Source of the DNA: Desulfocicer vacuolatum DSM 3385
GTDB taxonomy: Bacteria > Desulfobacterota > Desulfobacteria > Desulfobacterales > Desulfobacteraceae
Direction: 5' to 3'
NCBI RefSeq assembly: GCF_900176365.1
Contig: NZ_FWXY01000019.1
Span: 1 to 64,000 of the forward strand
Length of the DNA: 64,000 nt
Shown: positions 44,640 to 53,672 of the stretch, in pieces
Layout: each line of letters opens with the position of its first letter
How positions within the stretch are numbered: position 1 is the stretch's first letter
Made by a program: the position numbers and the translations under genes
Notes under the pieces: model-generated
Databases searched by the model: none
What the model was told of the DNA's origin: nothing
The model's input: the letters and a program-made list of their open reading frames with translations, nothing else

Positions 44640-46337
44640 ATGAGTATTCATCCCCCGGTAACAGAGTTAAATATTACGGTGGAAAAAAAAGGATTTTATC
44701 AGGGATTCAACAGCATGGTTACCCTGGGATCCAAATTCATCATTATCCTGCTTGTCCTATGGGCAGCGGTTTTTTCCGATCAGGCAGGCGCCCTGTTAAA
44801 AAAAATGCAGGGCTGGTCCTTTGAAAGTTTTGGGGCCTGGTACATTTATGCCATGGCTTTTTACGTCATTGCATGTCTCGGGCTTGCCATCCACCCTTCC
44901 CTGGGAAAAACCAAGCTGGGTGATCCCGGCGAAAAACCGGAATTTTCCACCTTTTCATGGATTGCCATGATGTTTGGGGCCGGCATGGGCATTGGCATGC
45001 TCACCTTTTCCACAGCAGAACCCATATATCACTTTGCCAGTAACCCGGATACCATCATGGGCCTTGTGGCGCCCAAAAGTGAAGAAACCCTCAGATCTGT
45101 GTACAAATGGTCTTTTTTCCATTGGGGATTGAGTGCCTGGGGCTGCTATGCCATCGTGGGTCTGGCCCTCTCCTTTTTTACATATAATAGAAAACTGCCC
45201 CTGACCATACGATCCGGCCTGACCCCGCTGTTTGGCAAAAAACTGGAAGGGCCCCTGGGGAACATCGTGGACATCAGTGCTGTGGTGGCCACCATCTTAG
45301 GGGTTGCTGTCACCATTGGTTACGGAATCACCCAGTTTGCCTCGGGCATGCACACCGTTTTTGGCGCCGACTGGATGATCAATGCACAAGGGTCTCCCAC
45401 CAACGCAGCCATGATCATTGGACTTGTCATTATCATGGCTGCCTCCATTCTTTCTGCGGCATCCGGAGTGGGTAAGGGTATTAAATGGCTTTCCAACCTC
45501 AACATGTTTCTCTCCTTTGCACTGTTGATTTTCTTCATGATTTTTGGCTCTCCCCTGGTGGCTATAAAATCCCTGGCCCTGGGCATGTGGGATTATTTGA
45601 TCAATTTCCCCATCCAGGGGCTTACCTACTGGGCAAGTTCCGATGTGGAGCCCGCTGCCACCCTTTACAAATGGCAATCCATATGGTGGACCGTATTTTA
45701 CTGGGCCTGGTGGATTGCATTTGCCCCCTTTGTGGGTCTCTTTTTTGCCCGCATCTCCAAAGGGCGCTCCATTCGTGAATATGTCATGGGCACCATGATT
45801 ATTCCCGCCATTATGTGTTTTCTCTGGTTCACCGTTGTGGGAGGAACCGCCATTGATCTGGAACTGTCAGGACAGGCCGGCGGCACCATTTTGGGTGCAG
45901 GCCAGGAAGCCCAGCTCTTTGCCACCCTCAAGGTGATCCTCTCCTCGGGGGTTGCCAAAGCTGTGACGGCCATGGTGGTATTTCTTTTAATGACCTACCT
46001 CATTACCTCTGCTGATTCTGCGGTGTTGATCATCAATACCATCAATTCCGGGGGTGACGAAAGCCAGAAAGAAAAGACACACATTATTTTCTGGGGAACA
46101 ATTATTACGGTGTTGATTGCCACGTTGCTTCTGGCAGGTGGTCTGGCTGCCATTAAATCAGCCATGCTGGTGGGGGCACTTCCCTTTTCTCTTATCATGG
46201 TCCTCATGGGTATTGCCCTGTTCAAAGCGCTTATCCGTGATGCCCTGCGGGCCCGGCAAGGGGGTAAAATTGTCCCGGTTGGAACAGACACCACAACGGC
46301 CCGGGCCGCTGTAAAAGCATCTGTTTCCGAGGAGTAA
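44640..46337 (+). CDS. BCCT-family quaternary ammonium transporter
   Basis: 565 residues, 12 predicted helices. FGAGMGIGMLTFSTAEPIYH is the glycine-rich BCCT segment, and WWTVFYWAWWIAFAPFVGLF the tryptophan-rich box of TM8 that binds trimethylammonium groups. Known substrates of the family are glycine betaine, choline, carnitine and proline betaine. Followed by an MttB-family methyltransferase, it more likely imports a substrate for demethylation than an osmolyte. GAGGAG precedes the ATG. Confidence 0.92.
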   Translation: MSIHPPVTELNITVEKKGFYQGFNSMVTLGSKFIIILLVLWAAVFSDQAGALLKKMQGWSFESFGAWYIYAMAFYVIACLGLAIHPSLGKTKLGDPGEKPEFSTFSWIAMMFGAGMGIGMLTFSTAEPIYHFASNPDTIMGLVAPKSEETLRSVYKWSFFHWGLSAWGCYAIVGLALSFFTYNRKLPLTIRSGLTPLFGKKLEGPLGNIVDISAVVATILGVAVTIGYGITQFASGMHTVFGADWMINAQGSPTNAAMIIGLVIIMAASILSAASGVGKGIKWLSNLNMFLSFALLIFFMIFGSPLVAIKSLALGMWDYLINFPIQGLTYWASSDVEPAATLYKWQSIWWTVFYWAWWIAFAPFVGLFFARISKGRSIREYVMGTMIIPAIMCFLWFTVVGGTAIDLELSGQAGGTILGAGQEAQLFATLKVILSSGVAKAVTAMVVFLLMTYLITSADSAVLIINTINSGGDESQKEKTHIIFWGTIITVLIATLLLAGGLAAIKSAMLVGALPFSLIMVLMGIALFKALIRDALRARQGGKIVPVGTDTTTARAAVKASVSEE

Positions 46338-46351
46338 CAATTACTGATTTT

Positions 46352-46370
46352 TGGCATCCTTGAGATGCCA
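46352..46370. other. Small hairpin between BCCT and the cyclodeaminase-like gene
   Basis: TGGCATC and GATGCCA, seven perfect pairs with a five-base loop, 15 bases after the BCCT stop. No T tract follows, so it may protect or process mRNA rather than terminate. Confidence 0.35.
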
Positions 46371-46442
46371 TCCAAGAACAGGTTTGCAAAAATTTTATCA
46401 GTTAACAGCCGACGTAATCCATAAACAAAGGAAATTTTTACC

Positions 46443-47423
46443 ATGACAAACAAACTTTTGTATCTAAGCCAGGCAGACGTCAAATCCGTGGGACTTACCA
46501 TGGCAGAAATCATTGAAGCCACAGAAAAAGGATTTATGGAAATGGGCAACAACCGTGTGGAAATGCCCCCCAAACCCGGTATACACCCCGGAGAAGGCGG
46601 TGATAATTTCATCCATGCCATGCCCGCCTTTATCCCGGCCATGGACGCAGCCGGTGTTAAATGGGTCAGCGGTTATCCCGGAAACCAGCAAAAAGGGCTG
46701 CCCTACATAAACGGCCTGCTGATTCTCAATGATCCGGAAACCGGCCTGCCCCTTTCCGTCATGGATTGTTCCTGGATCACAGCCATGCGCACGGCTGCGG
46801 CCTCTGCTGTTTCAGCCAAATATCTGGCCCGGCCGGAATCTTCCACCATCGGAATTCTGGCCTGTGGCGTCCAGGGGCACACCAATCTTGAGGCCATGAA
46901 TGTTTTGTTTCCTTTGAAAAAAGTGATGGCCTATGACCCCAGCCCCGAAAATGCAGAAAAGCTGGCCCGGTTTGGAAAAGAGACCCTGGGCCTTGAGGTC
47001 ACCATAGTGTCAGATCCCAAAGACGCCGTCACCGGCTGCGATATTGTGGTCACATCCGGTCCCATTCTCAAGGTTCCCCATGCCACCATCCAGGCTGGCT
47101 GGCTGAATGAGGGTACCTTTGTCTCCTGTGTGGACTTTGATTCCTTTTTTTCCCGGGAGGCCCTGAAGGAAGCCGCCAAGTGGACCACGGACAACCTGGA
47201 TCAATATAACCATTATAAAGACAAGGTGGGCTTTTTTGTTGATTGCCCCGGGGTTTATGCAGAGCTTGGAGAGTTGGTGACAGGAAAGAAAAAGGGGCGT
47301 GAAAATGCCACGGAAAAAAACTTTGCCGCCAACCTGGGACTTGCCATGGAAGACATGGCCGTGGCACCGCTGATTTATAAAAAAGCCGCAGAAAAGAACA
47401 TCGGCACCTGGTTGACTTTGTAA
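46443..47423 (+). CDS. Ornithine cyclodeaminase/mu-crystallin family protein
   Basis: 326 residues with the family's NAD(P) Rossmann fold: MRTAAASAVSAKYLARPESSTIGILACGVQG, where GCGVQG-like glycines bind the nucleotide. GDNFIHAMPAFIP and GVKWVSGYPGN are the substrate-side segments. Members include ornithine cyclodeaminase, alanine dehydrogenase and imine reductases for cyclic or N-methyl amino acids; the exact activity cannot be told. Its position between a betaine transporter and a methyltransferase suggests handling of the demethylated amine or amino acid. Confidence 0.8.
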   Translation: MTNKLLYLSQADVKSVGLTMAEIIEATEKGFMEMGNNRVEMPPKPGIHPGEGGDNFIHAMPAFIPAMDAAGVKWVSGYPGNQQKGLPYINGLLILNDPETGLPLSVMDCSWITAMRTAAASAVSAKYLARPESSTIGILACGVQGHTNLEAMNVLFPLKKVMAYDPSPENAEKLARFGKETLGLEVTIVSDPKDAVTGCDIVVTSGPILKVPHATIQAGWLNEGTFVSCVDFDSFFSREALKEAAKWTTDNLDQYNHYKDKVGFFVDCPGVYAELGELVTGKKKGRENATEKNFAANLGLAMEDMAVAPLIYKKAAEKNIGTWLTL

Positions 47424-47547
47424 ACAGCCATGGGCAGACCGTATTTTCATCCGGCTCTGCCCACAACAAAGCTTACATACGCTCGTGATCTGCAAAGTCT
47501 TTAATATAACGGGCATCCCCCGGCGAACAACACCCAGTACCCGCTTT
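47423..47547 (+). repeat. A repeat and partial C repeat between the cyclodeaminase-like gene and mttB
   Basis: The A copy (47423-47472) reads AGCCATGGGCAGACCGTATT then CCGGCTCTGCCCACAACAAAG. A partial C copy (47514-47547) starts ATATAACGGGCATCCCCCGG. Confidence 0.65.
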
Positions 47548-47576
47548 GTCATATAAAAAACTTAAGGAGTATAATA

Positions 47577-49013
47577 ATGGGATTAAACACCGACGAACTC
47601 TATTTTAAACCCCAGTTAAAAGTAATCAATGACGATCAGATAAAACAGATCCATGCCGCCACCCTGGAGGTTCTGGAACGAACCGGCATTAAAATCACCC
47701 ACAAGCCCGCCATTGATCTTTTGGTGGCAGGTGGAGCAACCGTGGACGGCGATCGGGTAAGAATCCCCGGATGGATGGTGGAAGATGCCATCCGCAAATC
47801 CCCCAGCCGTGTGGTTCTGGGTAAACGCACCGGCGAACGCACAGTTCACCTGGAACGGGACAAATCCTATTTTGGCCCCAGCCTTGACTGTGTGGAATAT
47901 TGCGACCCTGAAACCCACCGGCGCATGCCCTTTAGCAGCGAACATGTGAAAACCACTGCGGCCCTTGCAGATGCGCTTCCCGGTTTTGACTGGTGCATGA
48001 CCATTGGCATGGCAGCCGATGTTCACCCTGATATTGCCGACCGGGTCATTGCCAGGAACACCATGGAAAACTGTGAAAAACCCCTGGTGTTCTGCTGCAA
48101 AGACACCAACAGCGTAAAAGACATCTATGAGATGGCCCTTGTCATGTGCGGCGGCAAGAAAAATTTTGATAAGGCTCCCTGCATCGTCCATTACTCCGAA
48201 CCCATCTCCCCCCTGGTCTATTATGATCCGGCTGTGGATAAACTCATTTATTGTGCCGAAAATAATATTCCCCTGATTAATTTCCCGGCCCCCCAAGCCT
48301 CGGGATCTTCTCCTTCCACATTTGCCGGAACCATTGTCCAGGCCAGTGCAGAATCTTTAAGCGGCCTTGTGATCCACCAGCTGGCCAACCCGGGAGCGCC
48401 CTTTATTTACGGCGCATTCACCACGGTTCTGGACATGAAAACCACCATTTTCTCCTATGGTGCCAATGAGTTGAGCCTCATGACCGGGGCCCTGGCCCAG
48501 ATGGCCCAGCATTATGAAATTCCCTTCTTTGGTACTGCCGGGGCCACCGATGCCAAATTTTGTGATGCCCAGGCCGGTGCCGAAGCAGCTTTTCAGTGCC
48601 TCTCCTCGGCGGCCATTGGCTCCGGTCTGGTCCACGATTGCAGCTCCTGGATGGATCACGGTTTCCTGGCCTCCCCGGAATACATGGTGCTGGTCAATGA
48701 TATTGTGATGTCAGTAAAACATTACATGAAAGGAATTCCCGTCACCCAAGAGACCCTGGCCCTTGATATCATTGACAAGGTGGGACCCGGTGGTAACTAC
48801 ATCATGGAAAAACACACCATGGATCATTTCAAAGAGGTTCGATATTCAGAACTTTTTGACAGAAAGGTCTTTGATAAATGGGAAAAGGCAGGGGCAAAAA
48901 AAATGGAGCAACGCCTTCAGGAACTGACCCTGAAACTCATGGAACATCGTCCTGCCCCACTTTCCGATGAAGTTATCGCAGAGCTGGACAAAATGCAGGC
49001 AAACTGGAAATAA
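47577..49013 (+). CDS. MttB-family (non-pyrrolysine) corrinoid methyltransferase
   Basis: 478 residues of the trimethylamine methyltransferase superfamily. The start LKVINDDQIKQIHAATLEVLERTGI and the motifs FFGTAGATDAKFCDAQAG and EKHTMDHFKEVRYSELFDR are typical. The frame is uninterrupted, with no in-frame TAG, so this is a non-Pyl member like MtgB (glycine betaine) or MtpB (proline betaine). It would methylate a corrinoid protein, which is not encoded in the window. AAGGAG precedes the ATG. Confidence 0.88.
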   Translation: MGLNTDELYFKPQLKVINDDQIKQIHAATLEVLERTGIKITHKPAIDLLVAGGATVDGDRVRIPGWMVEDAIRKSPSRVVLGKRTGERTVHLERDKSYFGPSLDCVEYCDPETHRRMPFSSEHVKTTAALADALPGFDWCMTIGMAADVHPDIADRVIARNTMENCEKPLVFCCKDTNSVKDIYEMALVMCGGKKNFDKAPCIVHYSEPISPLVYYDPAVDKLIYCAENNIPLINFPAPQASGSSPSTFAGTIVQASAESLSGLVIHQLANPGAPFIYGAFTTVLDMKTTIFSYGANELSLMTGALAQMAQHYEIPFFGTAGATDAKFCDAQAGAEAAFQCLSSAAIGSGLVHDCSSWMDHGFLASPEYMVLVNDIVMSVKHYMKGIPVTQETLALDIIDKVGPGGNYIMEKHTMDHFKEVRYSELFDRKVFDKWEKAGAKKMEQRLQELTLKLMEHRPAPLSDEVIAELDKMQANWK

Positions 49014-49410
49014 CGGCATCCGTCATCAGCAATTCTAATTATGACACTTAGGGCCGCAGATGAAATAACTTGAGCAGAAATAGTGCATACCAATCTATAA
49101 AATCCGGTGATTCATCTACAAGGCGCTTTAAAAGTTTAATAGCTCATGCTTGGTCAAGGCTAAGATTTGGGATGATAAAGTTCAAAGAGTATTACACCGC
49201 GAGATTTTTGAGAATTGACAATCCTAAAATTAAGATTTGGCATTACACTCAGCTCTATTTGGCCTTTGATGCAACCCAGTAGATGGGCCAAAAGGCAAGC
49301 TATTTCGCTCGAGTTATAAAATTTGCGGTTCTTAGAATTGCTGACCCGACATTAACTACGAATCCCATTGATTGACCGTTTTTCAAACTATTTTCCCACA
49401 GGGAGGCAGC
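49014..49410 (+). other. Intergenic region
   Basis: About 400 AT-rich bases between mttB and the racemase-like gene. A 70-codon TTG-start frame (49070-49282) lacks a ribosome site and any motif. No terminator or repeat copy is evident. Confidence 0.35.
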
Positions 49411-50199
49411 ATGCTATACAAAAATAGAGACATGGGCATCACCCACATGAAAACCCGAAAAAATCACACCTGCTACGGCATGGGCATCGGTATTTTAATC
49501 CTGGATGATGTGTACCCGGGCTTTCCCGGAGATGTGAGAAATGCCAGTGCATTTCCCTATCCTGTCCAATATGAAATTGTAGAAGGAATTGATATCAAAC
49601 AACTTTTATGGGAAAAAGACAAATCACCCTGTCTTGAACCCATTCAAAAAGCGGCAAAAAAACTGGAACGCATGGGCTGCAAGGCCATTGCGGCAGAATG
49701 CGGTTACTTTGCCTATTTCCAAAAAGCCATTGCAGGATTTGTGGATATTCCGGTGTTCATGTCAAGCCTGCTCCAGGTACCCTTTATCCAGAACACCATC
49801 GGTCCTGATAAAGATGTGGGTATTCTGTGCTACCAGAACCAGTTTCTCACCGACACCCACCTGGAAAGCGTGGGTATCACCCCGGGAAGCAACTACATTG
49901 TAAAGGGTGCCAGTGATGACTACCGGTGCACGGAGCTGGATAAACTCTGGAACTGGGAAGTGCGACCGGAAAAACCCGAAGCCGTATATGAAATCCAGGA
50001 AAAACAGATGATCAACGCATGTGTCAACATGTGTAAATCCCATGCCTCCATTGGCGCCATCATGCTGGAATGTACGGGAATGCAGCCCTTTGCCCGGGCC
50101 ATCCAGAGAGAGGTGGATCTGCCCATATACAGTTGGGGCACCATTCTGGACTTTGCCTTTTCCACTGTGGCGCACAGGGATTATTATGGACATGTATAA
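49411..50199 (+). CDS. Asp/Glu/hydantoin racemase superfamily protein
   Basis: 262 residues. MGCKAIAAECGYFAYFQ and GAIMLECTGMQPFARAI supply the two cysteines expected of cofactor-independent racemases and maleate isomerases. GIGILILDDVYPGFPGDVRNASAFPYPV is the conserved N-terminal region of a subgroup found beside amino-acid catabolic genes. Substrate unknown. GGGAGG precedes the ATG at 49411, which is preferred to the upstream TTG. Confidence 0.75.
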   Translation: MLYKNRDMGITHMKTRKNHTCYGMGIGILILDDVYPGFPGDVRNASAFPYPVQYEIVEGIDIKQLLWEKDKSPCLEPIQKAAKKLERMGCKAIAAECGYFAYFQKAIAGFVDIPVFMSSLLQVPFIQNTIGPDKDVGILCYQNQFLTDTHLESVGITPGSNYIVKGASDDYRCTELDKLWNWEVRPEKPEAVYEIQEKQMINACVNMCKSHASIGAIMLECTGMQPFARAIQREVDLPIYSWGTILDFAFSTVAHRDYYGHV

Positions 50200-50308
50200 C
50201 CCTTGACACCCCATTCCCCCTGAACCATGAAACAAAAATGGAATCACAATGCCGCAGGTGTGAACTGAAAAATAACGGATGACAAAAAAAGGTAAAAAAC
50301 AGGGGGGA

Positions 50309-51238
50309 ATGATATTGACAAGCAAAAGGGGGAAAATGGAATCTCCATGGAAACGAGGCTCTTTTCCGGGTGATACTGTGGCCGGGGGGATTTTCTTGAC
50401 CATCCTTGCCGCCTGTTGCTTCGGGCTTTTGCCCCTTTTTGCAAAAACAGCCTATGCCGGAGGATTCAACCCATACAGTTTCAGTCTTTTCAGGGTGGTA
50501 TTCACGGCAATATTCCTTTTTGCCATCCTGAAATACCAAAACAAATCACTGGTCATTGAAAAAAAAGACGTCATCACCCTTTTCAAGGCCAGTTTTTTTG
50601 GCTACTACCTGATGATGGTCACTCTTTGTGTCTCATACACCCTCATGGCCACAGGGCTTGCAACGGTTTTACATTTTGTTTATCCCGTGGCCACCATGGC
50701 CGGTGCCGTCATCATATACAAAGAAAAAACCAATGTTGTGCAAATCGGAGCCATGGCGATTTCTCTTGTGGGAATCTATTTTCTGGTGGGGCTGGAAAGT
50801 CAAGGAAGTTTAAACGTCACAGGATTCACCCTGGCTTTATCATCGGGGTTTTTCTATGCCTATTACATTTTAACGGTGTCCCACGGCACCATAAAGACAA
50901 TGAACTCCTTTGTGGTGATTTTTTACATCACCTTGTTCAACAGTATCACGCTTCTTGTCACCTGCATCCTCATGGATAATCTTCCCCATCAAATGACCCC
51001 CATGGGATTCATGGCCACTGTGATGGTGGCACTGGTGTCAAGTGTCATCGCCATGGTGGCATTCCAGGCAGGTTTAAAAAAAATCAGCGCCACCAGCGCC
51101 ACCATTTTAAGCACCTTTGAAGTTGTCACCAGCCTCATTGCAGGCATCGCCCTTCTGGGAGAAAACTTTTCCGTTTTTCAAATGATGGGCAGTACCCTGA
51201 TCATGGCATCGGTGGTGGCAGTGGCATTATCGGAATAA
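50309..51238 (+). CDS. EamA/DMT family transporter
   Basis: About 309 residues with ten helices in two EamA repeats (ILAACCFGLLPLFAKTAYAGGFNPYS and the second beginning GFTLALSSGFFYAYYILTVSHG). Such carriers export or import amino acids and related metabolites. Several ATGs (50279, 50309, 50336) have plausible purine-rich sites; 50309, with AGGGGGG, is chosen. Probably the last gene of the amine-use operon, and it converges on the dehydrogenase gene after 12 bases. Confidence 0.8.
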   Translation: MILTSKRGKMESPWKRGSFPGDTVAGGIFLTILAACCFGLLPLFAKTAYAGGFNPYSFSLFRVVFTAIFLFAILKYQNKSLVIEKKDVITLFKASFFGYYLMMVTLCVSYTLMATGLATVLHFVYPVATMAGAVIIYKEKTNVVQIGAMAISLVGIYFLVGLESQGSLNVTGFTLALSSGFFYAYYILTVSHGTIKTMNSFVVIFYITLFNSITLLVTCILMDNLPHQMTPMGFMATVMVALVSSVIAMVAFQAGLKKISATSATILSTFEVVTSLIAGIALLGENFSVFQMMGSTLIMASVVAVALSE

Positions 51239-51250
51239 AAGGCCGCAAAA

Positions 51251-52198
51251 TTAGTACCCATGCTCAAAATCAATCTGGTACATCAGGGCCTCATGATTGA
51301 TGAACCGTTGATAATTTTCAACAAATATGGGAGCAATCTCACCGGGAAAACTCAATGCTGCCGTGTGGGAAGTAATAAGGGTATTGGGCGTCTCCCAGAA
51401 TCCATGATCCGGCGGCAGGGGTTCTTCCTGGAACACATCCAGCACCGCCCCTGCAATATTTCCATTTTCAAGAGCCCGGATCAAGGACGGCTCATGGATG
51501 ACATTTCCCCTGCCGACATTGATAATAAGGGCAGTGTCCGGCATGGCCTGCAACAGGGCATCATCAATGAGTCCGGTGGTGTCCGCTGTCTCCGGCAACA
51601 CGCACACCAGATAGTCCAGTCCCTTAACAAAGGATGTCAGCTCCCGGAACAAATAACAGCAATCAATGTTTTTGCATTGGGTCTGGGTCCGGGAAAATCC
51701 CCGGGTTTTCATACCGAAAAATTTTGCAGCCCCGGCAATGGCCCTACCAATGGAACCGATTCCCATGATCCCCACATATTTTCCCATCAATGTCCCCGGC
51801 GGTGTGGTGTCCCATTGCTTTACAAGCTGGCTCTGGAATCGGTGAAGAAAACGGCGTTCATGTATTAACATATGACAGATCACATATTCGGCCATCATGG
51901 GCCCAAACACCTCTTTGACCCCCGTCAAAATATAATCCCGCCGCATGCCGGGTACCAGAAAAGGGGTAATCCCCGCCCACATGGACTGAACCCATTTTAA
52001 TCGGGGGGCCCGGGAGATCAGTGGGCTCACAAGGGCCGGGGTTCCAAACATAATATCGCAGTCTGCCAGATGGGGTTCAGCCTGCTCCACATCCCGGCAA
52101 ATTTCAATGGAAAGTCCCGGCAATGCTTCCGCAAGCAGAATGTCCCGATACTCATGGGCATCACTGGACAAAATAACAGCTTTAAATTCTTTCATCAC
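51251..52198 (-). CDS. D-2-hydroxyacid dehydrogenase (NAD(P)-binding)
   Basis: 315 residues. The Rossmann motif is GIMGIGSIGRAIAGAAKFFGM; INVGRGNVIHEPSL, LDVFQEEPLPPDHGFW and the catalytic His in TSHTAALS follow. It belongs to the glyoxylate/hydroxypyruvate reductase-like group (GhrA-type). Substrate cannot be deduced. It stands alone on the minus strand, with a likely promoter in the gap beyond 52198. Confidence 0.88.
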   Translation of the reverse strand: MMKEFKAVILSSDAHEYRDILLAEALPGLSIEICRDVEQAEPHLADCDIMFGTPALVSPLISRAPRLKWVQSMWAGITPFLVPGMRRDYILTGVKEVFGPMMAEYVICHMLIHERRFLHRFQSQLVKQWDTTPPGTLMGKYVGIMGIGSIGRAIAGAAKFFGMKTRGFSRTQTQCKNIDCCYLFRELTSFVKGLDYLVCVLPETADTTGLIDDALLQAMPDTALIINVGRGNVIHEPSLIRALENGNIAGAVLDVFQEEPLPPDHGFWETPNTLITSHTAALSFPGEIAPIFVENYQRFINHEALMYQIDFEHGY

Positions 52199-52305
52199 AC
52201 CTCCTTTATGACCCCATCCAGGCCTTCTTGATCTGCCAAAACAAATTTTAAAAATAAATGCGTCCTTTAACCAGTCCCAGATGATGGGAAACTATGTTAA
52301 ACCAA

Positions 52306-52998
52306 CTAAAACCAGGCTCGGAAATTGCCGGTGGCAACGGTTTGAAATTGAATTTTATCAAGCAGTTCATTTACGCCGTCAAACAGATTCTGAACCTCTC
52401 CCGGAACATCTGCCCCGGTGCAACGGCGCATGATATCTCCATTTTGATGGGCCCTGACCACCGCTTCTATCTCCCCCATGGGAACAAGCAGATTTTTGGA
52501 AAGCCGCCGTTTAAAAAGCATGCCTGCAAAAAAAACAGTGGCAGCCATGAACACAATGGCCCAGGCTCCGGCATATCCAAATTGCCGGGCCCTTAGATCG
52601 GCTCTTATCATGGCATCTCTATTAATTCCGGCCAGAAGAGTGATGGCCGTCACCGTGGCGTGCCGGGCTTTGACATCTCCGGCAAAGGCTTGGGAAAAGT
52701 TTGTATGAATGGCCTGCAATGCCCCAGGTTCCTTTGTTTCTGTTATATTGTTCTCCACCCGTTCCATGGCCCCCAGGAAGCTGTCTTTCAGCCCACCGTC
52801 CACAGCGCCGTCCGTCCCCATCAATGCAAGGGATGACAACATCTCTTCACACGCCTCCAGGGAAAGCTCATTGCGATCAATGATCACTTCAATGGCCGGG
52901 GCCATGCGCATGAAAATCCAGATGGAGCCCAAGGCCATGAGCAAGTTCAGTCCCATCAAAAACCATACGCCCATGTGCACCGTGCGTGCCGTCTTCAT
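52306..52998 (-). CDS. HAMP-domain membrane protein without output domain
   Basis: About 230 residues: helix 1 (about 10-32), a periplasmic helical part of roughly 110 residues as in four-helix-bundle sensors, helix 2 (about 142-164) and a HAMP-like linker (KNLLVPMGEIEAVVRAHQNGDI). It ends soon after, with no kinase, cyclase or chemotaxis signalling domain. The gene overlaps the trkA stop (ATGA at the upstream ATG; the ATG at 52998 fits the ribosome site better). It may signal to the TrkA/TrkH system or the histidine kinase encoded upstream. Confidence 0.6.
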   Translation of the reverse strand: MKTARTVHMGVWFLMGLNLLMALGSIWIFMRMAPAIEVIIDRNELSLEACEEMLSSLALMGTDGAVDGGLKDSFLGAMERVENNITETKEPGALQAIHTNFSQAFAGDVKARHATVTAITLLAGINRDAMIRADLRARQFGYAGAWAIVFMAATVFFAGMLFKRRLSKNLLVPMGEIEAVVRAHQNGDIMRRCTGADVPGEVQNLFDGVNELLDKIQFQTVATGNFRAWF

Positions 52999-53000
52999 GG

Positions 53001-53660
53001 TCATACCCCCTTTATGAATTTTGTTATGGCAGCTTCATTGCACACCACCATGAGATTATCCTCGGCCTGAAGGGGTTCATGGGGAGAGGGTTGTATGATG
53101 CGATCAGGAGAGCCCCGGCGTATGGCCGCCACCAGTATACCAAAGCGTTTGGGCAATGCCAGCTCAATGAGATTTTTACCCACCATGGAGGGTTGTATCC
53201 GAATTTCCGTGAGATGAAGGTCATCCCCAATGGCCGTATCTGCAATGACATGTCGATACAGCAGGCGATTGGCAAATCGCATGCCAAATTCCTGCTCAGG
53301 ATTGACAATCTTATGGGCTCCCACCAGGTGCAGAATGCGCTGGTGCATCTTATCGTTGGCCCGGGCAACAATAAAAGGCGCTCCCATCTGTCGAAGCAGT
53401 GCTGTACAGATGATGGACTGCTCCTTGGAATCATCACCAATGGCGCATACCACGGCATCCCGTTTATCCGGATGAAGCCGGGCAAGGGCCACCTCATCTG
53501 TGGCATCCATGGTCAGGGCCTCTGTTACAAAGACAGAGGCTTCCTGCACCAGATTTTTCCGGAGATCAACGGCCAGTACTTCTGCACCTTTTTGGGACAA
53601 GGTTCGGGCAAGGGACATGCCAAACTGTCCCAGGCCAATAATTAATATTTGTTGAATCAT
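53001..53660 (-). CDS. trkA: K+ uptake regulatory subunit (TrkA/KtrA)
   Basis: 219 residues. RCK_N domain with the nucleotide-binding IIGLGQFGMSLARTL and AVDLRKNLV, then an RCK_C domain (HLTEIRIQPSMVGKNLIELAL). It binds NAD(H)/ATP and gates the TrkH channel-like subunit encoded 12 bases upstream. The size is that of KtrA/single-RCK TrkA rather than the double-length E. coli TrkA. Confidence 0.9.
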   Translation of the reverse strand: MIQQILIIGLGQFGMSLARTLSQKGAEVLAVDLRKNLVQEASVFVTEALTMDATDEVALARLHPDKRDAVVCAIGDDSKEQSIICTALLRQMGAPFIVARANDKMHQRILHLVGAHKIVNPEQEFGMRFANRLLYRHVIADTAIGDDLHLTEIRIQPSMVGKNLIELALPKRFGILVAAIRRGSPDRIIQPSPHEPLQAEDNLMVVCNEAAITKFIKGV

Positions 53661-53672
53661 ATCATAATACCA

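Noticed and set aside
46352-46370. Sigma-54 promoter at TGGCATCCTTGAGATGC
   Set aside because: GG and GC are 12 bases apart instead of 10, and the sequence is explained as a perfect hairpin.
47577-49013. Pyrrolysine-containing MttB
   Set aside because: The frame is complete without any in-frame TAG, so pyrrolysine is not needed.
49070-49282. 70-codon frame between mttB and the racemase-like gene
   Set aside because: TTG start with no ribosome site and no similarity that I can recognise.
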